DNA from: JAAYCB01 sp012744395
Lineage (GTDB): Bacteria; Planctomycetota; Planctomycetia; Pirellulales; Thermoguttaceae
Reading direction: 5' to 3'
Assembly (NCBI GenBank): GCA_028703175.1
Contig: JAQVNJ010000011.1
Location: 1-64,000, forward strand
Length of the DNA: 64,000 nt
In this document: positions 35,193 to 44,311 of the stretch, one piece after another
Layout: every line of letters begins with the position of its first letter
Position numbering within the stretch: position 1 is the stretch's first letter
Made by a program: the position numbers and the translations under genes
The notes under the pieces: generated by a model
Told to the model about the DNA's origin: nothing
Database searches by the model: none
What the model saw: the letters and a program-made list of their open reading frames with translations, nothing else

Positions 35193-37400
35193 ATGCGACT
35201 GACGCTGCGATATTTGCTGGCTTACATGGACGAACGTCTCGAACCGGACGAGATGCGCGAAATCGGCCGGAAGATCGAAGAGAGTGAGTTCGCCTCCCAT
35301 CTCTTGCACCGGATTCGCGATGTCACGCGCCGCGCCAAACTCGGCGCGCCCCGCGTCGTCGATCGAAAGGAAGCCCTCGATCCGAACACGGTGGCCGACT
35401 ATCTCGACAACACCCTGCCCGCGGATCGAGTTGCCGATTTCGAGAAAGTGTGCCTCGATTCCGACATCCAATTGGCGGAGGTTGCCGGGTGCCACCAGAT
35501 TCTCTCCCTGGTTCTGGGCGAGCCGGCGGAAGTGAATCCGGAAAGCCGGCTCCGCATGTACCATCTTCCGGAATTGGCCCGCAGCCCGGCGGCGGAACCG
35601 GTACAGGCGCCAGCCTTGCCAGTCATCGACCAGTCGAAGCGGCAGAGACCGGCGCAACGGGCGCAATCCTCGGTGCCGGCGTACCTCCGCGAGGCCAGGC
35701 GGCGAAGAAACCAGGGCTATTTCATTGTCGTTTCCATTCTCCTGCTCGCTGCCCTGGTCTATTTCGCCTCGACCGGTCGACTGGGGGCGTTTCGTGCCGG
35801 GGGCCCGCCGTCCGAATCGCCCGACGAGGTCGCCATGAACAACAACCCCGTGCAATCGGCGCCGCCGGTCCCGCCGGCGGCGGCCGGGTCGACCATACCG
35901 GGCGAACCGGCTCCGATGGCGGCTCCTGAAAGCCCGCCGTCGATCCTCCAACCGGCCCAGCCACCCGCCGGAGCCGCTGCCGGCTCCGCGAGCCCCGCCG
36001 CGCCCGGAAAACAGTCGGCGGATAGCCATACGCCCGAACGCGCGCCCGCCGCGGCGGCCCTGCCGATCGTGCCCGTCGTCCCCATGCCCGCCCAGCCGGT
36101 GGCGTCTCCGTCGCCTCTCCCTCCCGAAGGCGCACCGCCTGCGCCCCCCGTGCGGGGCGTCGATCCCCTGGCCGTTGTTCCGCCCCCCGAGCCGCCGCCG
36201 GCCCCTGAACCGATGGCCGTCGTGGAGCCGATGGTTCCCGAGGGGGCCATTGGGACCCCAGAGGTAGGGCGGCTGTTCAGCGCCGAAGAGATCGCCCTGG
36301 TCCATGAGCCGCAGAGCAACACCTTCCACCGGATCGCCAACTCCCGCCTGCTGCGACCCCAGGACCGGATCGTCTCGCTGCCGACGTCGCGCCCCGTGCT
36401 CGCCTTCGGCGGAAAACTCCAGATCCAAATGATCGACGGCGGGGAGATCATCCTGCTGCCGTCGGGCGACGGCGCGGCGCCGGACCTGGAGTTGGCGAGC
36501 GGGCGCGTGGTGGTCAACGCGATCCCCCAAGCCGCCCCGGTCACGATCACGCTCCGCGCCGGCAACGCGGAAGGCGCCCTCTGGCTGCCGGAGTCCTCCG
36601 TCCAGGTGGCGATCGAGGTCGCCCGCGCGGAGGGGCCGATGGAAGACCCCGAAACCCGGCCCGCGCCGGCGATTGCGCGTCTCTGGGGTGTTTCCGGCGA
36701 GTTCACCTGGCAGCCGGCCGGCGCCGCGCCGGCCGTGCCCGGCCAGGCGCCGGTCGCCATGGAGCTGGCAAGCGGGGCGATTGACACGGCGGTCGAGTTG
36801 CCGGCTTGGATCGGCCTCGACTTGACCAGCGCGTTGGACCGCCGCGCAAGCGACTACCTGCGGCGACAGCTGGGGCTCGATCGGCACGCCGATCTGAGCC
36901 TCCGCGAACTGGCCGAGCACCGGCAGAAGGAGACGCGCCATCTGGCCCTTCGCTCGCTGAGTTGGATCGAGGATTTTCAGCCCCTGGTGGCCACGCTCAA
37001 CAACGCCGAGCGCTATGCCGAATGGCCCGACGTAATCGACCTCCTGCGGGATTCCGTCCGGCGAGGTCCCCGGACCGCCGCCGCCGTTCACGCCGCGATG
37101 GTGGCCCTGCACGGAGCGAGCGGGACTCCGATGTACGAACTGCTCTGGAAATTCGACACGAAGGAACTCAACCGGAGCCAGGCGGAGCAACTGGTCGAGT
37201 ATCTGGCCCAGGAGACCCTGGCGATCCGCGTGCTGAGCTTCAGGAACCTCAACCAGATCACCGGGCTAGGGTTTTTCTATCGACCCGAACAGACCGAGCT
37301 GAAACGCCGCCAGTCGCTGCAACGCTGGCAAGACTGGTCCCAGCGCCGCCCTGTCGATGAGACGGAAACTGACCCCGACACGGTTGCCGAGCCCTTCTAG
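35193..37400 (+). CDS. Large single-pass membrane protein with zinc-finger-like N-terminus, Pro-rich linker and FecR-like domain
   Basis: The 735-residue protein has four parts. An N-terminal helical domain (about 1-115, MRLTLRYLLAYMDERLEP, then NTVADYLDNTLPADRVADFEKVCLDSD) resembles the anti-sigma-like modules of planctomycetes. A membrane helix lies at about 180-200 (GYFIVVSILLLAALVYF). A Pro/Ala-rich linker runs to about residue 350. A beta-rich region then follows (residues 360-480, GGKLQIQMIDGGEIILLPSG, LASGRVVVNA) with FecR-like periplasmic features, and a helical C-terminal domain. This layout suggests transmembrane signalling. No sigma gene is adjacent; the ECF gene at 30150 is the nearest. 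ATG 35193 is chosen because homology-like sequence starts there. Confidence 0.7.
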   Translation: MRLTLRYLLAYMDERLEPDEMREIGRKIEESEFASHLLHRIRDVTRRAKLGAPRVVDRKEALDPNTVADYLDNTLPADRVADFEKVCLDSDIQLAEVAGCHQILSLVLGEPAEVNPESRLRMYHLPELARSPAAEPVQAPALPVIDQSKRQRPAQRAQSSVPAYLREARRRRNQGYFIVVSILLLAALVYFASTGRLGAFRAGGPPSESPDEVAMNNNPVQSAPPVPPAAAGSTIPGEPAPMAAPESPPSILQPAQPPAGAAAGSASPAAPGKQSADSHTPERAPAAAALPIVPVVPMPAQPVASPSPLPPEGAPPAPPVRGVDPLAVVPPPEPPPAPEPMAVVEPMVPEGAIGTPEVGRLFSAEEIALVHEPQSNTFHRIANSRLLRPQDRIVSLPTSRPVLAFGGKLQIQMIDGGEIILLPSGDGAAPDLELASGRVVVNAIPQAAPVTITLRAGNAEGALWLPESSVQVAIEVARAEGPMEDPETRPAPAIARLWGVSGEFTWQPAGAAPAVPGQAPVAMELASGAIDTAVELPAWIGLDLTSALDRRASDYLRRQLGLDRHADLSLRELAEHRQKETRHLALRSLSWIEDFQPLVATLNNAERYAEWPDVIDLLRDSVRRGPRTAAAVHAAMVALHGASGTPMYELLWKFDTKELNRSQAEQLVEYLAQETLAIRVLSFRNLNQITGLGFFYRPEQTELKRRQSLQRWQDWSQRRPVDETETDPDTVAEPF

Positions 37401-37486
37401 CCCTTGGCAGCGCGGCGATCCGTCGTCGCCTTTCCCTCACCGGGCCCGCGCGGCCAGCCGTCTGGTGGCGCGTTGGTGAATGCGGC

Positions 37487-37512
37487 GGTTCCCAAGCGGG
37501 AGCTTGGGAACC
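37487..37512. repeat. Copy 6 of the 26-bp dispersed palindrome
   Basis: Perfect arms GGTTCCCAAGC and GCTTGGGAACC with a GGG-type centre, plus a half-copy at 37523-37539. It sits at the convergent end between the FecR-like gene and the quinone oxidoreductase. Confidence 0.88.
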
Positions 37513-37573
37513 AGAAGGGAGGGCGGAAGCTTGGGAACCGGGAGCGAGGCCGTCGCCTCGCGCCCGTGACCCG

Positions 37574-38566
37574 CTACGGCTCGAGGACAATCTTGCCGGC
37601 CAGTGTGCCGGCCATCCGCAGCGTGTTCTCCTCCTGGAGCCTGTGGGCTTCCGCCGCCTCGGCGAGCTTCATCACGCGCCCGATCTTGGCTCGCAGCTTG
37701 TTCTCTTGCAGCCACCGATTGATGTCGACGGCCGCCTGCCGCTGCTCGTCGGGCGTGGCATTGAACATGGCGAAGCCGAGGAGTTTGCAGTCCTTGATGT
37801 AAAACGGCCCGACGGGCAGCGGCGGCCTGGCCTCGCGGCCGGCCATCAGGACCAGCCGCCCCCGCATTCGCAAATGGTCGACGGCCTGGTCCAGGTTCTG
37901 CTCGCGCAAGGTCTCGAACCAGACGTCGACCCCTTGCGGCGCGAACTCGGCCAGCGCCGCGCCGACGTCTTGCGACGGATACTGGATCACGCAGTCGGCG
38001 CCGAGCTGGCGGCACGCCTCGGCCTTCTCCTCGCTGCCGGCCGTGGCCACGACTCGGGCGCCGAGCGCCTTGGCGATCTGGATCACGGATGATCCGACGC
38101 CGCCCGAGCCCCCGTGGACAAACACGATCTCGCCCGGCTGGACCTTCGCCTCGCGGACCAGCCCGAGGTGCGCCGTGATCGCGACCAGCGCCGTGGCGGC
38201 CGCGTCGCGATCGCTCACTCCCTCGGGTGTCGGGTAGAGCCAGTGGGCCTCGACGGCCGCATATTCAGCGAAGGTTCCCTGCCGGCCGGCCAGCCCCTGG
38301 TTCGACCCCCAGACCCGGTCGCCCGGCCTGAAACCCTCCGCGCCCGGACCGACGGCCTCGACCGTGCCGGCCAGGTCGCAGCCGACGATATAAGGCATCG
38401 GCACTTTCATCCCGATCGCGCCGCTGCGGATGTAGGTGTCGATCGGATTGACCGACACGGCGCCGATTTGGACCAGCACCTGCCCTGGGCCGGGCTGGGG
38501 CGCCGGCAATTCGCCGTAATGAATGTTCTCCGGCGGTCCCGTCTGGGTGATGTACGCAGCCTTCAT
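37574..38566 (-). CDS. Quinone oxidoreductase / zinc-less MDR family NADPH-dependent reductase
   Basis: The 330-residue protein belongs to the medium-chain dehydrogenase superfamily of quinone oxidoreductase type: SVNPIDTYIRSGAIG near residue 45, VGCDLAGTVEAVGPG, FAEYAAVEAHWLYP, and the coenzyme-binding VHGGSGGVGSSVIQIAKALGARV (about 150-172). The zinc-binding Cys/His set is absent, as in zeta-crystallin-like reductases. The start at 38566 is preceded by AGGAGGG. Downstream on the same strand lies only the repeat. It probably reduces quinones or enones in the cytoplasm. Confidence 0.88.
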   Translation of the reverse strand: MKAAYITQTGPPENIHYGELPAPQPGPGQVLVQIGAVSVNPIDTYIRSGAIGMKVPMPYIVGCDLAGTVEAVGPGAEGFRPGDRVWGSNQGLAGRQGTFAEYAAVEAHWLYPTPEGVSDRDAAATALVAITAHLGLVREAKVQPGEIVFVHGGSGGVGSSVIQIAKALGARVVATAGSEEKAEACRQLGADCVIQYPSQDVGAALAEFAPQGVDVWFETLREQNLDQAVDHLRMRGRLVLMAGREARPPLPVGPFYIKDCKLLGFAMFNATPDEQRQAAVDINRWLQENKLRAKIGRVMKLAEAAEAHRLQEENTLRMAGTLAGKIVLEP

Positions 38567-38590
38567 TTCTGCATCCCTCCTGGAGCCATT

Positions 38591-38625
38591 CGCTCTTAGC
38601 TTTCCGCTTTCCGCTTTCCGCTTCC
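38591..38625. repeat. Heptanucleotide tandem array, five units
   Basis: Units CGCTCTT, AGCTTTC, CGCTTTC, CGCTTTC and CGCTTCC form a 7-base period. The array overlaps the 3-prime end of the TIM-barrel gene, so the last ten or so residues (Gly-Ser-Gly-Lys-Arg-Lys-Ala-Glu-Ser) are repeat-encoded. Confidence 0.65.
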
Positions 38626-39576
38626 CGCCGTGGCCTGCGCTGCCAGCCGTTCGACGTATCGGCGGGCCTTCCGGGCCTCCGCGATCAAGGCTCTTGGGTC
38701 GCCGGGATTCGTCCGGGTGAGGCACTCGATCACAAGGTGGCCGCGTGTGAATCCGCCGCGACGGAGCCTGGCCAGGACCGCGAGGAAATCGACCCGGCCG
38801 GTGCCGGGGGTCAGCGAGACGTCGGGAGCCGGCTTGCCGTCGCGCTCCACGATGTCGAAGTCCTTGATGCACATGCCGGTGCGGACCAGGCCGTCGACCG
38901 TGGCGGCGTCGTCGACCGGGTCGAGTTGCCCCTTGGAATAGAAGAAGATGTTGCCCGGGTCATACCAGAGGTCGAAGTTTTTGTGACCGACTTTTTCGAT
39001 CCACTTGCGGCATTCGGGGCCGGTCGAGTTGAGTCCGCCGTGGGGTTTCACGCTGACGGGCAGGTTCTTCTCGGCGGCGTAGTCGCAGCACGCGGCAATC
39101 GCCTGGTAATAGGTCGCAACAAGCTTCTCGTTGCCGATCCCGCCCATCAGGAGCGACTTGGCGCCGGCCGCCGCGCAGGCATCGATCAGCCGCCGCATGC
39201 CGGCAATGCCCTCTTCGAGCGACTTCTGAACGGGAATTCCGCCGCCGTAGACCGACGGGATCGACAGGCCGCGGCTCTTGGCCTCCTCGCCGATCCGGGC
39301 CGCCTCTTCCAGCGGCGTGTCCTGCTGGATGACAAGCGTGCGGCCGGGAAGCGTGATCGTCATCAGGCCGGCGTGCTTGAACCCGGCCTCGGCAATCGCG
39401 TCGAACGCGGCGCGGTAGTCCAGCGCGGACCAAGGGCGGGTGTAGATGCCGACCGTATAGGCCGCCTGGTCCGCGGCCAGGGCACTACCCGCCCGCGTAG
39501 CGCTCAGGAGGGCCGCGGCGCCAACTCCTGCTGCCTGAAGGAACTGCCGCCGATTGGTTTGTGATGCCCGTCTCAT
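38596..39576 (-). CDS. Exported sugar phosphate isomerase/epimerase-like TIM barrel (Tat signal)
   Basis: The 326-residue protein starts with a Tat-type signal (MRRASQTNRRQFLQAAGVG, cleavage near SALAAD). It continues as a xylose-isomerase-like TIM barrel: YTVGIYTRPWSALDYRAAFDAIAEAGF, PVSVKPHGG (Lys-Pro-His replaces the usual Glu), FDLWYDPGNIFF, MCIKDFDI and LVIECLTRT. Because the first metal-ligand Glu is not obvious, activity is uncertain. The start at 39576 has GGGAG upstream. It may be periplasmic. Its end is formed by a heptanucleotide repeat. Confidence 0.78.
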   Translation of the reverse strand: MRRASQTNRRQFLQAAGVGAAALLSATRAGSALAADQAAYTVGIYTRPWSALDYRAAFDAIAEAGFKHAGLMTITLPGRTLVIQQDTPLEEAARIGEEAKSRGLSIPSVYGGGIPVQKSLEEGIAGMRRLIDACAAAGAKSLLMGGIGNEKLVATYYQAIAACCDYAAEKNLPVSVKPHGGLNSTGPECRKWIEKVGHKNFDLWYDPGNIFFYSKGQLDPVDDAATVDGLVRTGMCIKDFDIVERDGKPAPDVSLTPGTGRVDFLAVLARLRRGGFTRGHLVIECLTRTNPGDPRALIAEARKARRYVERLAAQATAGSGKRKAES

Positions 39577-39657
39577 AGCCGGCTCCCTTTGCTGAATCGC
39601 CACGGAAAATGTCGAGCTCAGGCAGCCATTGTAACAGCCCGAAACGAGCCGTGTCAC

Positions 39658-41223
39658 TCAGCCGGCCTTCTTCTGCTCTTCCGGCTTCGTCTCGGGCGCG
39701 GGGGGCTTGTCAGACGCGGCGGGCTTCTCGGCCGGAGCCGGCTTGGCGTCGGCGGGCTTGTCCTGCTGGGGCGCTTCCTTCTTCGCCTCCGCTGGTTTTT
39801 CTGCCGGTTTCTGCTCGGCGGGGGCTTTCTGCTCCGCGGCGGCCGGTTCGGCTTTCTTCTCCGAAGCGGGTTTTTCGGCCGGTTGCTGCGGGACTTCCTT
39901 TTTCGGCTCGGCCGGCTTCTGAGCTGGCGCTTCCTTCTTCTCGGGCACCGGTTTTTCCGCCGGTTTTTCCGCCGGTTTTTCCGCCGGTTTTTCCGCCGGT
40001 TTCTCGGTCGGCGGTTTTGGAGCGTCACCTTTCTTCGGCTCCGCGGGTTTCTTTTCCTCGACGGCGGGTTTCTTTTCTTCGGGCTTTGCCTCGGGTTTCG
40101 ACTCGGGTTTCGGTTGGGGTTTCGCTTGGGGTTTTGGCTCGGGCTTTGCCTCGGGTTTCGGCTCTGGCTTCGGTTCGGGCTTTGCCTCCGGTTTTGGCTC
40201 CGGCTTTGGCGGGTAGACCGGGAAACGGCCGTCGGCGGCCAGGCCGCGGTCGATCAGCCAGATGTTGCGGAAGTGTACCGGGTTGCCATGGTCCTGAAAA
40301 CGCATCGGCAAGAGGAGCGGCTCTTCGGGGTTGCCCGACCCTGTCTTGTCAGCAAGTTCCACGTTGTTGTGGACCTTCACGCCGTTGAGCCAGACGGTCA
40401 CCCGGGCGTTGCGAATCTTGGCGCCGTCGGATGCCCAGCGGGGGGAGGTGAAAATGATGTCGTAGGTCTGCCATTTCAGCGGCGGCAGGCACATGTTCAA
40501 GTCCGGCTTGCGGAAACGATAAAGGGCACCGCAACCGTCCAGCACCGGTTCCTCGCCAAATGAGTCGAGCACCTGCACCTCGTACCGGTTCTGGAGATAG
40601 ACTCCGCTGTTCGCCCGGCCCTGACCTTTGGCGGCGGGCATGTAGGGCAGCAGAAACTCGAGGTGCAGGTTGAAGTCCTGAAACAGCGGCTTCACGTCGG
40701 CGCCCTGCATGAGCAGCCCGTCGGGCGTCATCGTGGCCTTGGTGAACTGGTCGGTGCTCGTGCCGTCGAAGAGGATCACCGCGTCCTTGGGCGGCTGGGC
40801 GCCCATCGTCGGGCTGACGCGCTCGACGCGCTCCAGTCGGCCGATCTGTTTACCGTGGCGATCGAGCACCAGGCAGTGGTCCGTCTCGACGATGACGATC
40901 CATGGCCCACCGGACAGGACGAGGAAATCACCCGACCGCCGGCCGATAAAATTGACCGGCTGGCCCTTCAAGAGGCCTTCGCCGGGCAGTCCCCCTTCGT
41001 ATTGGATCGCCTGGAAATTTCCCCCTCCGGTTGGGCGGACTTGCAGCGCCAGCGGCTGGTATTTGTTCGGCTCCAGCGAGATCGGGCCGCGAAACTCGCC
41101 CAGTAACGGGTAATCGTCGTCCGCTGCGCCCTCCTGCGCAGCCGCCTGCCCGGCCGCCGCGATCAGTCCGATCGCCAGAACCACGAATAGAAAACCACCC
41201 AAATCGCAGAATGTGCGTCGCAT
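39658..41223 (-). CDS. DUF1080 (3-keto-disaccharide hydrolase-type) protein with long Lys/Pro/Glu/Ala tail
   Basis: The 521-residue protein has a signal peptide (LGGFLFVVLAIGLIAAAGQAAAQ, cleaved near residue 30), an N-terminal beta-rich segment (about 35-145), and a DUF1080 concanavalin-like domain (about 150-335). The domain opens ILFDGTSTDQF and contains NSGVYLQNRYEVQVLDSFGE, the hallmark pattern. The last 182 residues (340-521) are a low-complexity tail of KPEPKPEA, EKPAEKPA and similar units. DUF1080 proteins are thought to act on 3-keto-glycosides or bind saccharides. The tail may associate with the cell wall or be a flexible linker without a domain at its end. Confidence 0.8.
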   Translation of the reverse strand: MRRTFCDLGGFLFVVLAIGLIAAAGQAAAQEGAADDDYPLLGEFRGPISLEPNKYQPLALQVRPTGGGNFQAIQYEGGLPGEGLLKGQPVNFIGRRSGDFLVLSGGPWIVIVETDHCLVLDRHGKQIGRLERVERVSPTMGAQPPKDAVILFDGTSTDQFTKATMTPDGLLMQGADVKPLFQDFNLHLEFLLPYMPAAKGQGRANSGVYLQNRYEVQVLDSFGEEPVLDGCGALYRFRKPDLNMCLPPLKWQTYDIIFTSPRWASDGAKIRNARVTVWLNGVKVHNNVELADKTGSGNPEEPLLLPMRFQDHGNPVHFRNIWLIDRGLAADGRFPVYPPKPEPKPEAKPEPKPEPKPEAKPEPKPQAKPQPKPESKPEAKPEEKKPAVEEKKPAEPKKGDAPKPPTEKPAEKPAEKPAEKPAEKPVPEKKEAPAQKPAEPKKEVPQQPAEKPASEKKAEPAAAEQKAPAEQKPAEKPAEAKKEAPQQDKPADAKPAPAEKPAASDKPPAPETKPEEQKKAG

Positions 41224-41365
41224 GCGGATCCTCTCTGGTCGCGAAAGGGGAGCCAGGCGCCTAAGCCGGCGAAGGGGCGCAAAGCCACCGTAACCCAAAG
41301 ACTCCATTTTGTCTTCCCGGCCCGCCAATTTCAACGATTCGCCCGGAGGAACCTGATCTGTGCAT

Positions 41366-41692
41366 TCACCGCCCGTCTCCGTAGTGAATCGCCAGCCAGA
41401 TCGTCGGCTCATTCGGCGCCGTCCACTCGACCCGATGCTTCTTCCGCGCCGGGATGTTCACGCAGTCGCCCGGCCTCAATTCGATCTGCCGATCCTCAAA
41501 GCGGAGCCTGGCTTCCCCCTTCAGAACCACGACCCATTCGTGCTGGTCCTGGTTGTACCAGAAGCCTGCCGGAGAGGCGTGGCCGTGCGAGATGATCCGC
41601 TCGACCCGGACCTCGGCGGTCTCAAGCAGGGTTGTGAAGAGCTCGTCCGGCAGATGGCTGGGCAGATTGGCGAAGAGGTTGGTCGGAGTCAT
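41366..41692 (-). CDS. Cupin domain protein
   Basis: The 108-residue single-domain cupin has the two motifs GFWYNQDQHEWVVVLKGEARLRFED and LRPGDCVNIPARKKHRVEWT, with His and Glu metal ligands in the expected places (the first motif keeps only one obvious His, followed by Glu). Proteins of this size include small isomerases and regulatory or storage cupins; the substrate cannot be told. It is divergent from thioredoxin reductase with a 243-base gap. Confidence 0.82.
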   Translation of the reverse strand: MTPTNLFANLPSHLPDELFTTLLETAEVRVERIISHGHASPAGFWYNQDQHEWVVVLKGEARLRFEDRQIELRPGDCVNIPARKKHRVEWTAPNEPTIWLAIHYGDGR

Positions 41693-41884
41693 CGTTCACT
41701 CGATGGGGAAACGGAGTTAGCACCCCACCGGTGGGGGCATAACAGGGGGGGCAAGAGGCCAGTCGCGAAAAATCGTCGCCGTCAGCGCGGCGGCGCATCC
41801 AACTGGGCAAGGCCGGAGTCGGGAATTGCCAATAGGCCCCTTGGGGGGGGGGGTCCGGCACTACCGACCCCTTGCTGACACTTC

Positions 41885-41890
41885 TATAAT
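41885..41890 (+). promoter_or_regulatory. Candidate -10 element (TATAAT) for thioredoxin reductase
   Basis: TATAAT lies 45 bases before the GTG start of the thioredoxin reductase gene, a usual promoter distance. No good -35 hexamer stands at 16-18 bases upstream. Confidence 0.45.
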
Positions 41891-41935
41891 ACCCGCACTG
41901 AACCCATCCAATCGACGATCCATGGAGACTAGCAC

Positions 41936-42988
41936 GTGGCGGAACCGGAAAAAGTCATCATCATCGGCAGCGGCCCGGCGGGTTGGACCGCCGCGATCTA
42001 CGCTGCTCGGGCGGAGCTGAAGCCGCTGGTCTTCGAGGGGGCCGTGACCGAAGAGAATCGCCTCGCCGGGACCCTGCCGCTCGGGCAGTTGGCGCTTACC
42101 ACCGAGGTCGAGAACTACCCCGGCTTCCCCAAGGGCAACCTCGAGGGCTATCTCGACGACGCGATCGACAAGCAGCGGCGGATGATCATGGCGCCCCATC
42201 AGAAGCAGGGCGTCAGCGGGCCGGAACTGATGGAACTGATCCGCCGGCAGGCGCTCAACTTCGGCGCCCGCGTGATCACCGAGGACATTGTCGACGTCGA
42301 TTTTCAGACGCACCCCTTCCGCCTCACCGATTCCGGCGGTGCGAACCACGAGGCGTTGGCGGTCATCGTAGCCACCGGCGCTCGGGCCAACTACCTCGGC
42401 CTCGCCTCGGAAGAGAAGTTCAAAAATCGCGGCGTCAGCGCCTGCGCCGTCTGCGACGGCGCCTTGCCCCGGTTCCGCAACAAGCCCCTGGTCGTCGTCG
42501 GCGGCGGCGACTCGGCCGTCGAAGAGGCCGATTACCTGGGCAAGTACGCCAGCACGGTCTACATGGTCCACCGCCGCGATGAACTGCGGGCATCGAAGAT
42601 CATGGCGCAGCGCGCGCTGGACAATCCCAAGATCAAGATCCTCTGGAACCGCGTCCTCGACGAGGTGCTCGGAGACGACGAACAGGGAGTGACCGGCGCC
42701 CGGCTCAAGAGCACGGCCGGCGAGGAGGACCTGGAGGTGGAGGCCTCGGGCGTTTTCCTCGCGATCGGCCACACGCCAAACACGGCTTTCCTCAACGGCA
42801 AGCTGGAAATGACCGAGAAGAAGTACCTCGTCTGGACCGCGCCGCCTCGCACGTCGACGAGCGTTGAGGGCGTGTTCGCCGCCGGCGACGTGGCCGACGA
42901 CTATTACCGGCAGGCGATCACGGCCGCCGGTTCCGGCTGCATGGCCGCCCTCGACGCCGAACGCTGGCTGGCAACGAAGGGTTTTTGA
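41936..42988 (+). CDS. trxB: Thioredoxin reductase
   Basis: The 350-residue flavoprotein has the FAD loop IIIGSGPAGWTAAIYAARAEL at the N-terminus, the redox pair C170-x2-C173 in ACAVCDGA, the NADPH loop VVVGGGDSAVEEADYL, and the C-terminal GVFAAGDVADDYYRQA. It reduces thioredoxin with NADPH. It is 30 residues longer than E. coli TrxB. The start is GTG 41936 with GGAGA upstream. A TATAAT lies 45 bases before it. Confidence 0.93.
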   Translation: MAEPEKVIIIGSGPAGWTAAIYAARAELKPLVFEGAVTEENRLAGTLPLGQLALTTEVENYPGFPKGNLEGYLDDAIDKQRRMIMAPHQKQGVSGPELMELIRRQALNFGARVITEDIVDVDFQTHPFRLTDSGGANHEALAVIVATGARANYLGLASEEKFKNRGVSACAVCDGALPRFRNKPLVVVGGGDSAVEEADYLGKYASTVYMVHRRDELRASKIMAQRALDNPKIKILWNRVLDEVLGDDEQGVTGARLKSTAGEEDLEVEASGVFLAIGHTPNTAFLNGKLEMTEKKYLVWTAPPRTSTSVEGVFAAGDVADDYYRQAITAAGSGCMAALDAERWLATKGF

Positions 42989-42994
42989 CAGTCT

Positions 42995-43080
42995 GGATTT
43001 CGCCCCGCAGGGGCAGCCACAAATCAGCCCAGGGCAGAGCGCAGCGCCGCCCTGGGTTCGGGCAGTTTGGGAAGTGACGA
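42995..43080. repeat. Copy A of a paired intergenic repeat
   Basis: About 80 bases starting GGATTTCGCCCCGCAGGGGC match 44312-44409 closely, both containing ATCAGCCCAGGGCAGAGCGC and CCTGG-GGTTCGGG. A small palindrome GCCCC-GCA-GGGGC opens each copy. The two copies flank the TIM-barrel gene at 43283 in direct orientation. The rest of the 294-base gap holds nothing else. Confidence 0.75.
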
Positions 43081-43282
43081 ACGGCGCAAGCCCTGAAAGG
43101 GCGAGACAGGACTCGGAGACCTCCCCCTCCGCCGCCCATCGGGGCGCGCCAAGCTGGAGTCCGGCAGCCTGGTGGAGTATCCTTGCTATTGTCCGCGTCG
43201 TGTCGGCCTCCATCGCCGGCTGGCAAGGCGCCAATCCAAGCACACGCAAACCACCATCGTTTTTCGCGGAGGACAACACACC

Positions 43283-44233
43283 ATGTCTCGCCCAAATCGA
43301 CGCGACTTCTTGAAGAGTGCGACCGGCGCCAGTGCGGCCCTTGCTTGCTCCGGCCTGATCCGTGACGGGCGTCTTCTCGGCGCCGAGGCCAAGCCGGGCT
43401 TCGAAGACCAGTTCTGCATCTGCAACGAGACGTTTGTCGACTGGCCCCCGCGCAAGGTGGCCCGGTTTGCCGCCGAATGTGGCTACAAAGCCATCGAGAT
43501 CGCCCCCTTCACCATCTCCCAGCTCGTCACCGACGTGCCCAAGGGCCGTCGAGAAGAACTCCGCCGGATTAACGAAGACGCCGGGCTGAAGGTCGCCGGC
43601 CTCCACTGGATCCTCTCCAAGACCGAGGGCTTCCACCTGACGAGCCCCGACAAGGAAGTCCGCAAGGCCACGGCCCGGTATCTGTGCGATCTGGCCCAGT
43701 TCTGCGCCGACCTGGGAGGCACGATCATGGTCTTCGGTTCGCCCCAGCAGCGCAAGCTGCTCGAAGGCGTGACGGTCGACCAGGGGATGACGTGGGCCGC
43801 CGAGGTGCTCAAGCAGGCGATGCCGGCCATGGAGAAGCACGGCGTGACCCTCGCCATGGAGCCGCTCGGGCCGAATGAGACGAATTTCCTCTGCTTCGCG
43901 GCCGACGCCGTCGCCCTGGCCGAGATGGTCGACTCGCCCCACTGCAAGATCATCCTCGATTGCAAGGCGATGGTCACCGAGTCCAAGCCGATCCCCGAGT
44001 TGATCCACGAGTTCAAGGACTGGGTCGCTCACTTCCACGCCAACGACGCGAACCGGCGAGGCCCCGGCATGGGCGACCTCGACTTCGTTCCGATCTTCAA
44101 GGCGCTGCACGAGATCGACTACAAAGGCTGGATCTCCGTCGAGGTCTTCGACTACACGCCCGGTCCCGAGGCCCTGGCCCGGGAGAGCATCAACTACCTG
44201 CGCAAGGTCGAGGCACAACTCGCCGCAGGATGA
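43283..44233 (+). CDS. Exported sugar phosphate isomerase/epimerase (Tat signal)
   Basis: The 316-residue protein begins with a Tat signal (NRRDFLKSATGASAALACSGL), followed by a xylose-isomerase-like TIM barrel with intact ligand-like residues: Glu in TLAMEPLGPNE, Asp in KIILDCKAM, His in VAHFHANDANR and Glu in ISVEVFDYTPG. Such proteins are exported sugar or inositol isomerases in planctomycetes. GGAGG precedes ATG 43283. It is flanked on both sides by copies of the same 80-100-base repeat, which may mark it as a cassette. Confidence 0.85.
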   Translation: MSRPNRRDFLKSATGASAALACSGLIRDGRLLGAEAKPGFEDQFCICNETFVDWPPRKVARFAAECGYKAIEIAPFTISQLVTDVPKGRREELRRINEDAGLKVAGLHWILSKTEGFHLTSPDKEVRKATARYLCDLAQFCADLGGTIMVFGSPQQRKLLEGVTVDQGMTWAAEVLKQAMPAMEKHGVTLAMEPLGPNETNFLCFAADAVALAEMVDSPHCKIILDCKAMVTESKPIPELIHEFKDWVAHFHANDANRRGPGMGDLDFVPIFKALHEIDYKGWISVEVFDYTPGPEALARESINYLRKVEAQLAAG

Positions 44234-44311
44234 ACGCGCCGTCGACCGCTTGCCCGTGCGAAAGGACAACTTCTCCCTGGGGTTCGGGAAGCCACGGACG
44301 GTGCAAGCGTG

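Noticed and set aside
41250..41310. Possible further dispersed repeat before the DUF1080 gene (GGCGAAGGGGCGCAAAGCC)
   Set aside because: It looks like known planctomycete intergenic repeats, but no second copy occurs in the window, so it is not called.
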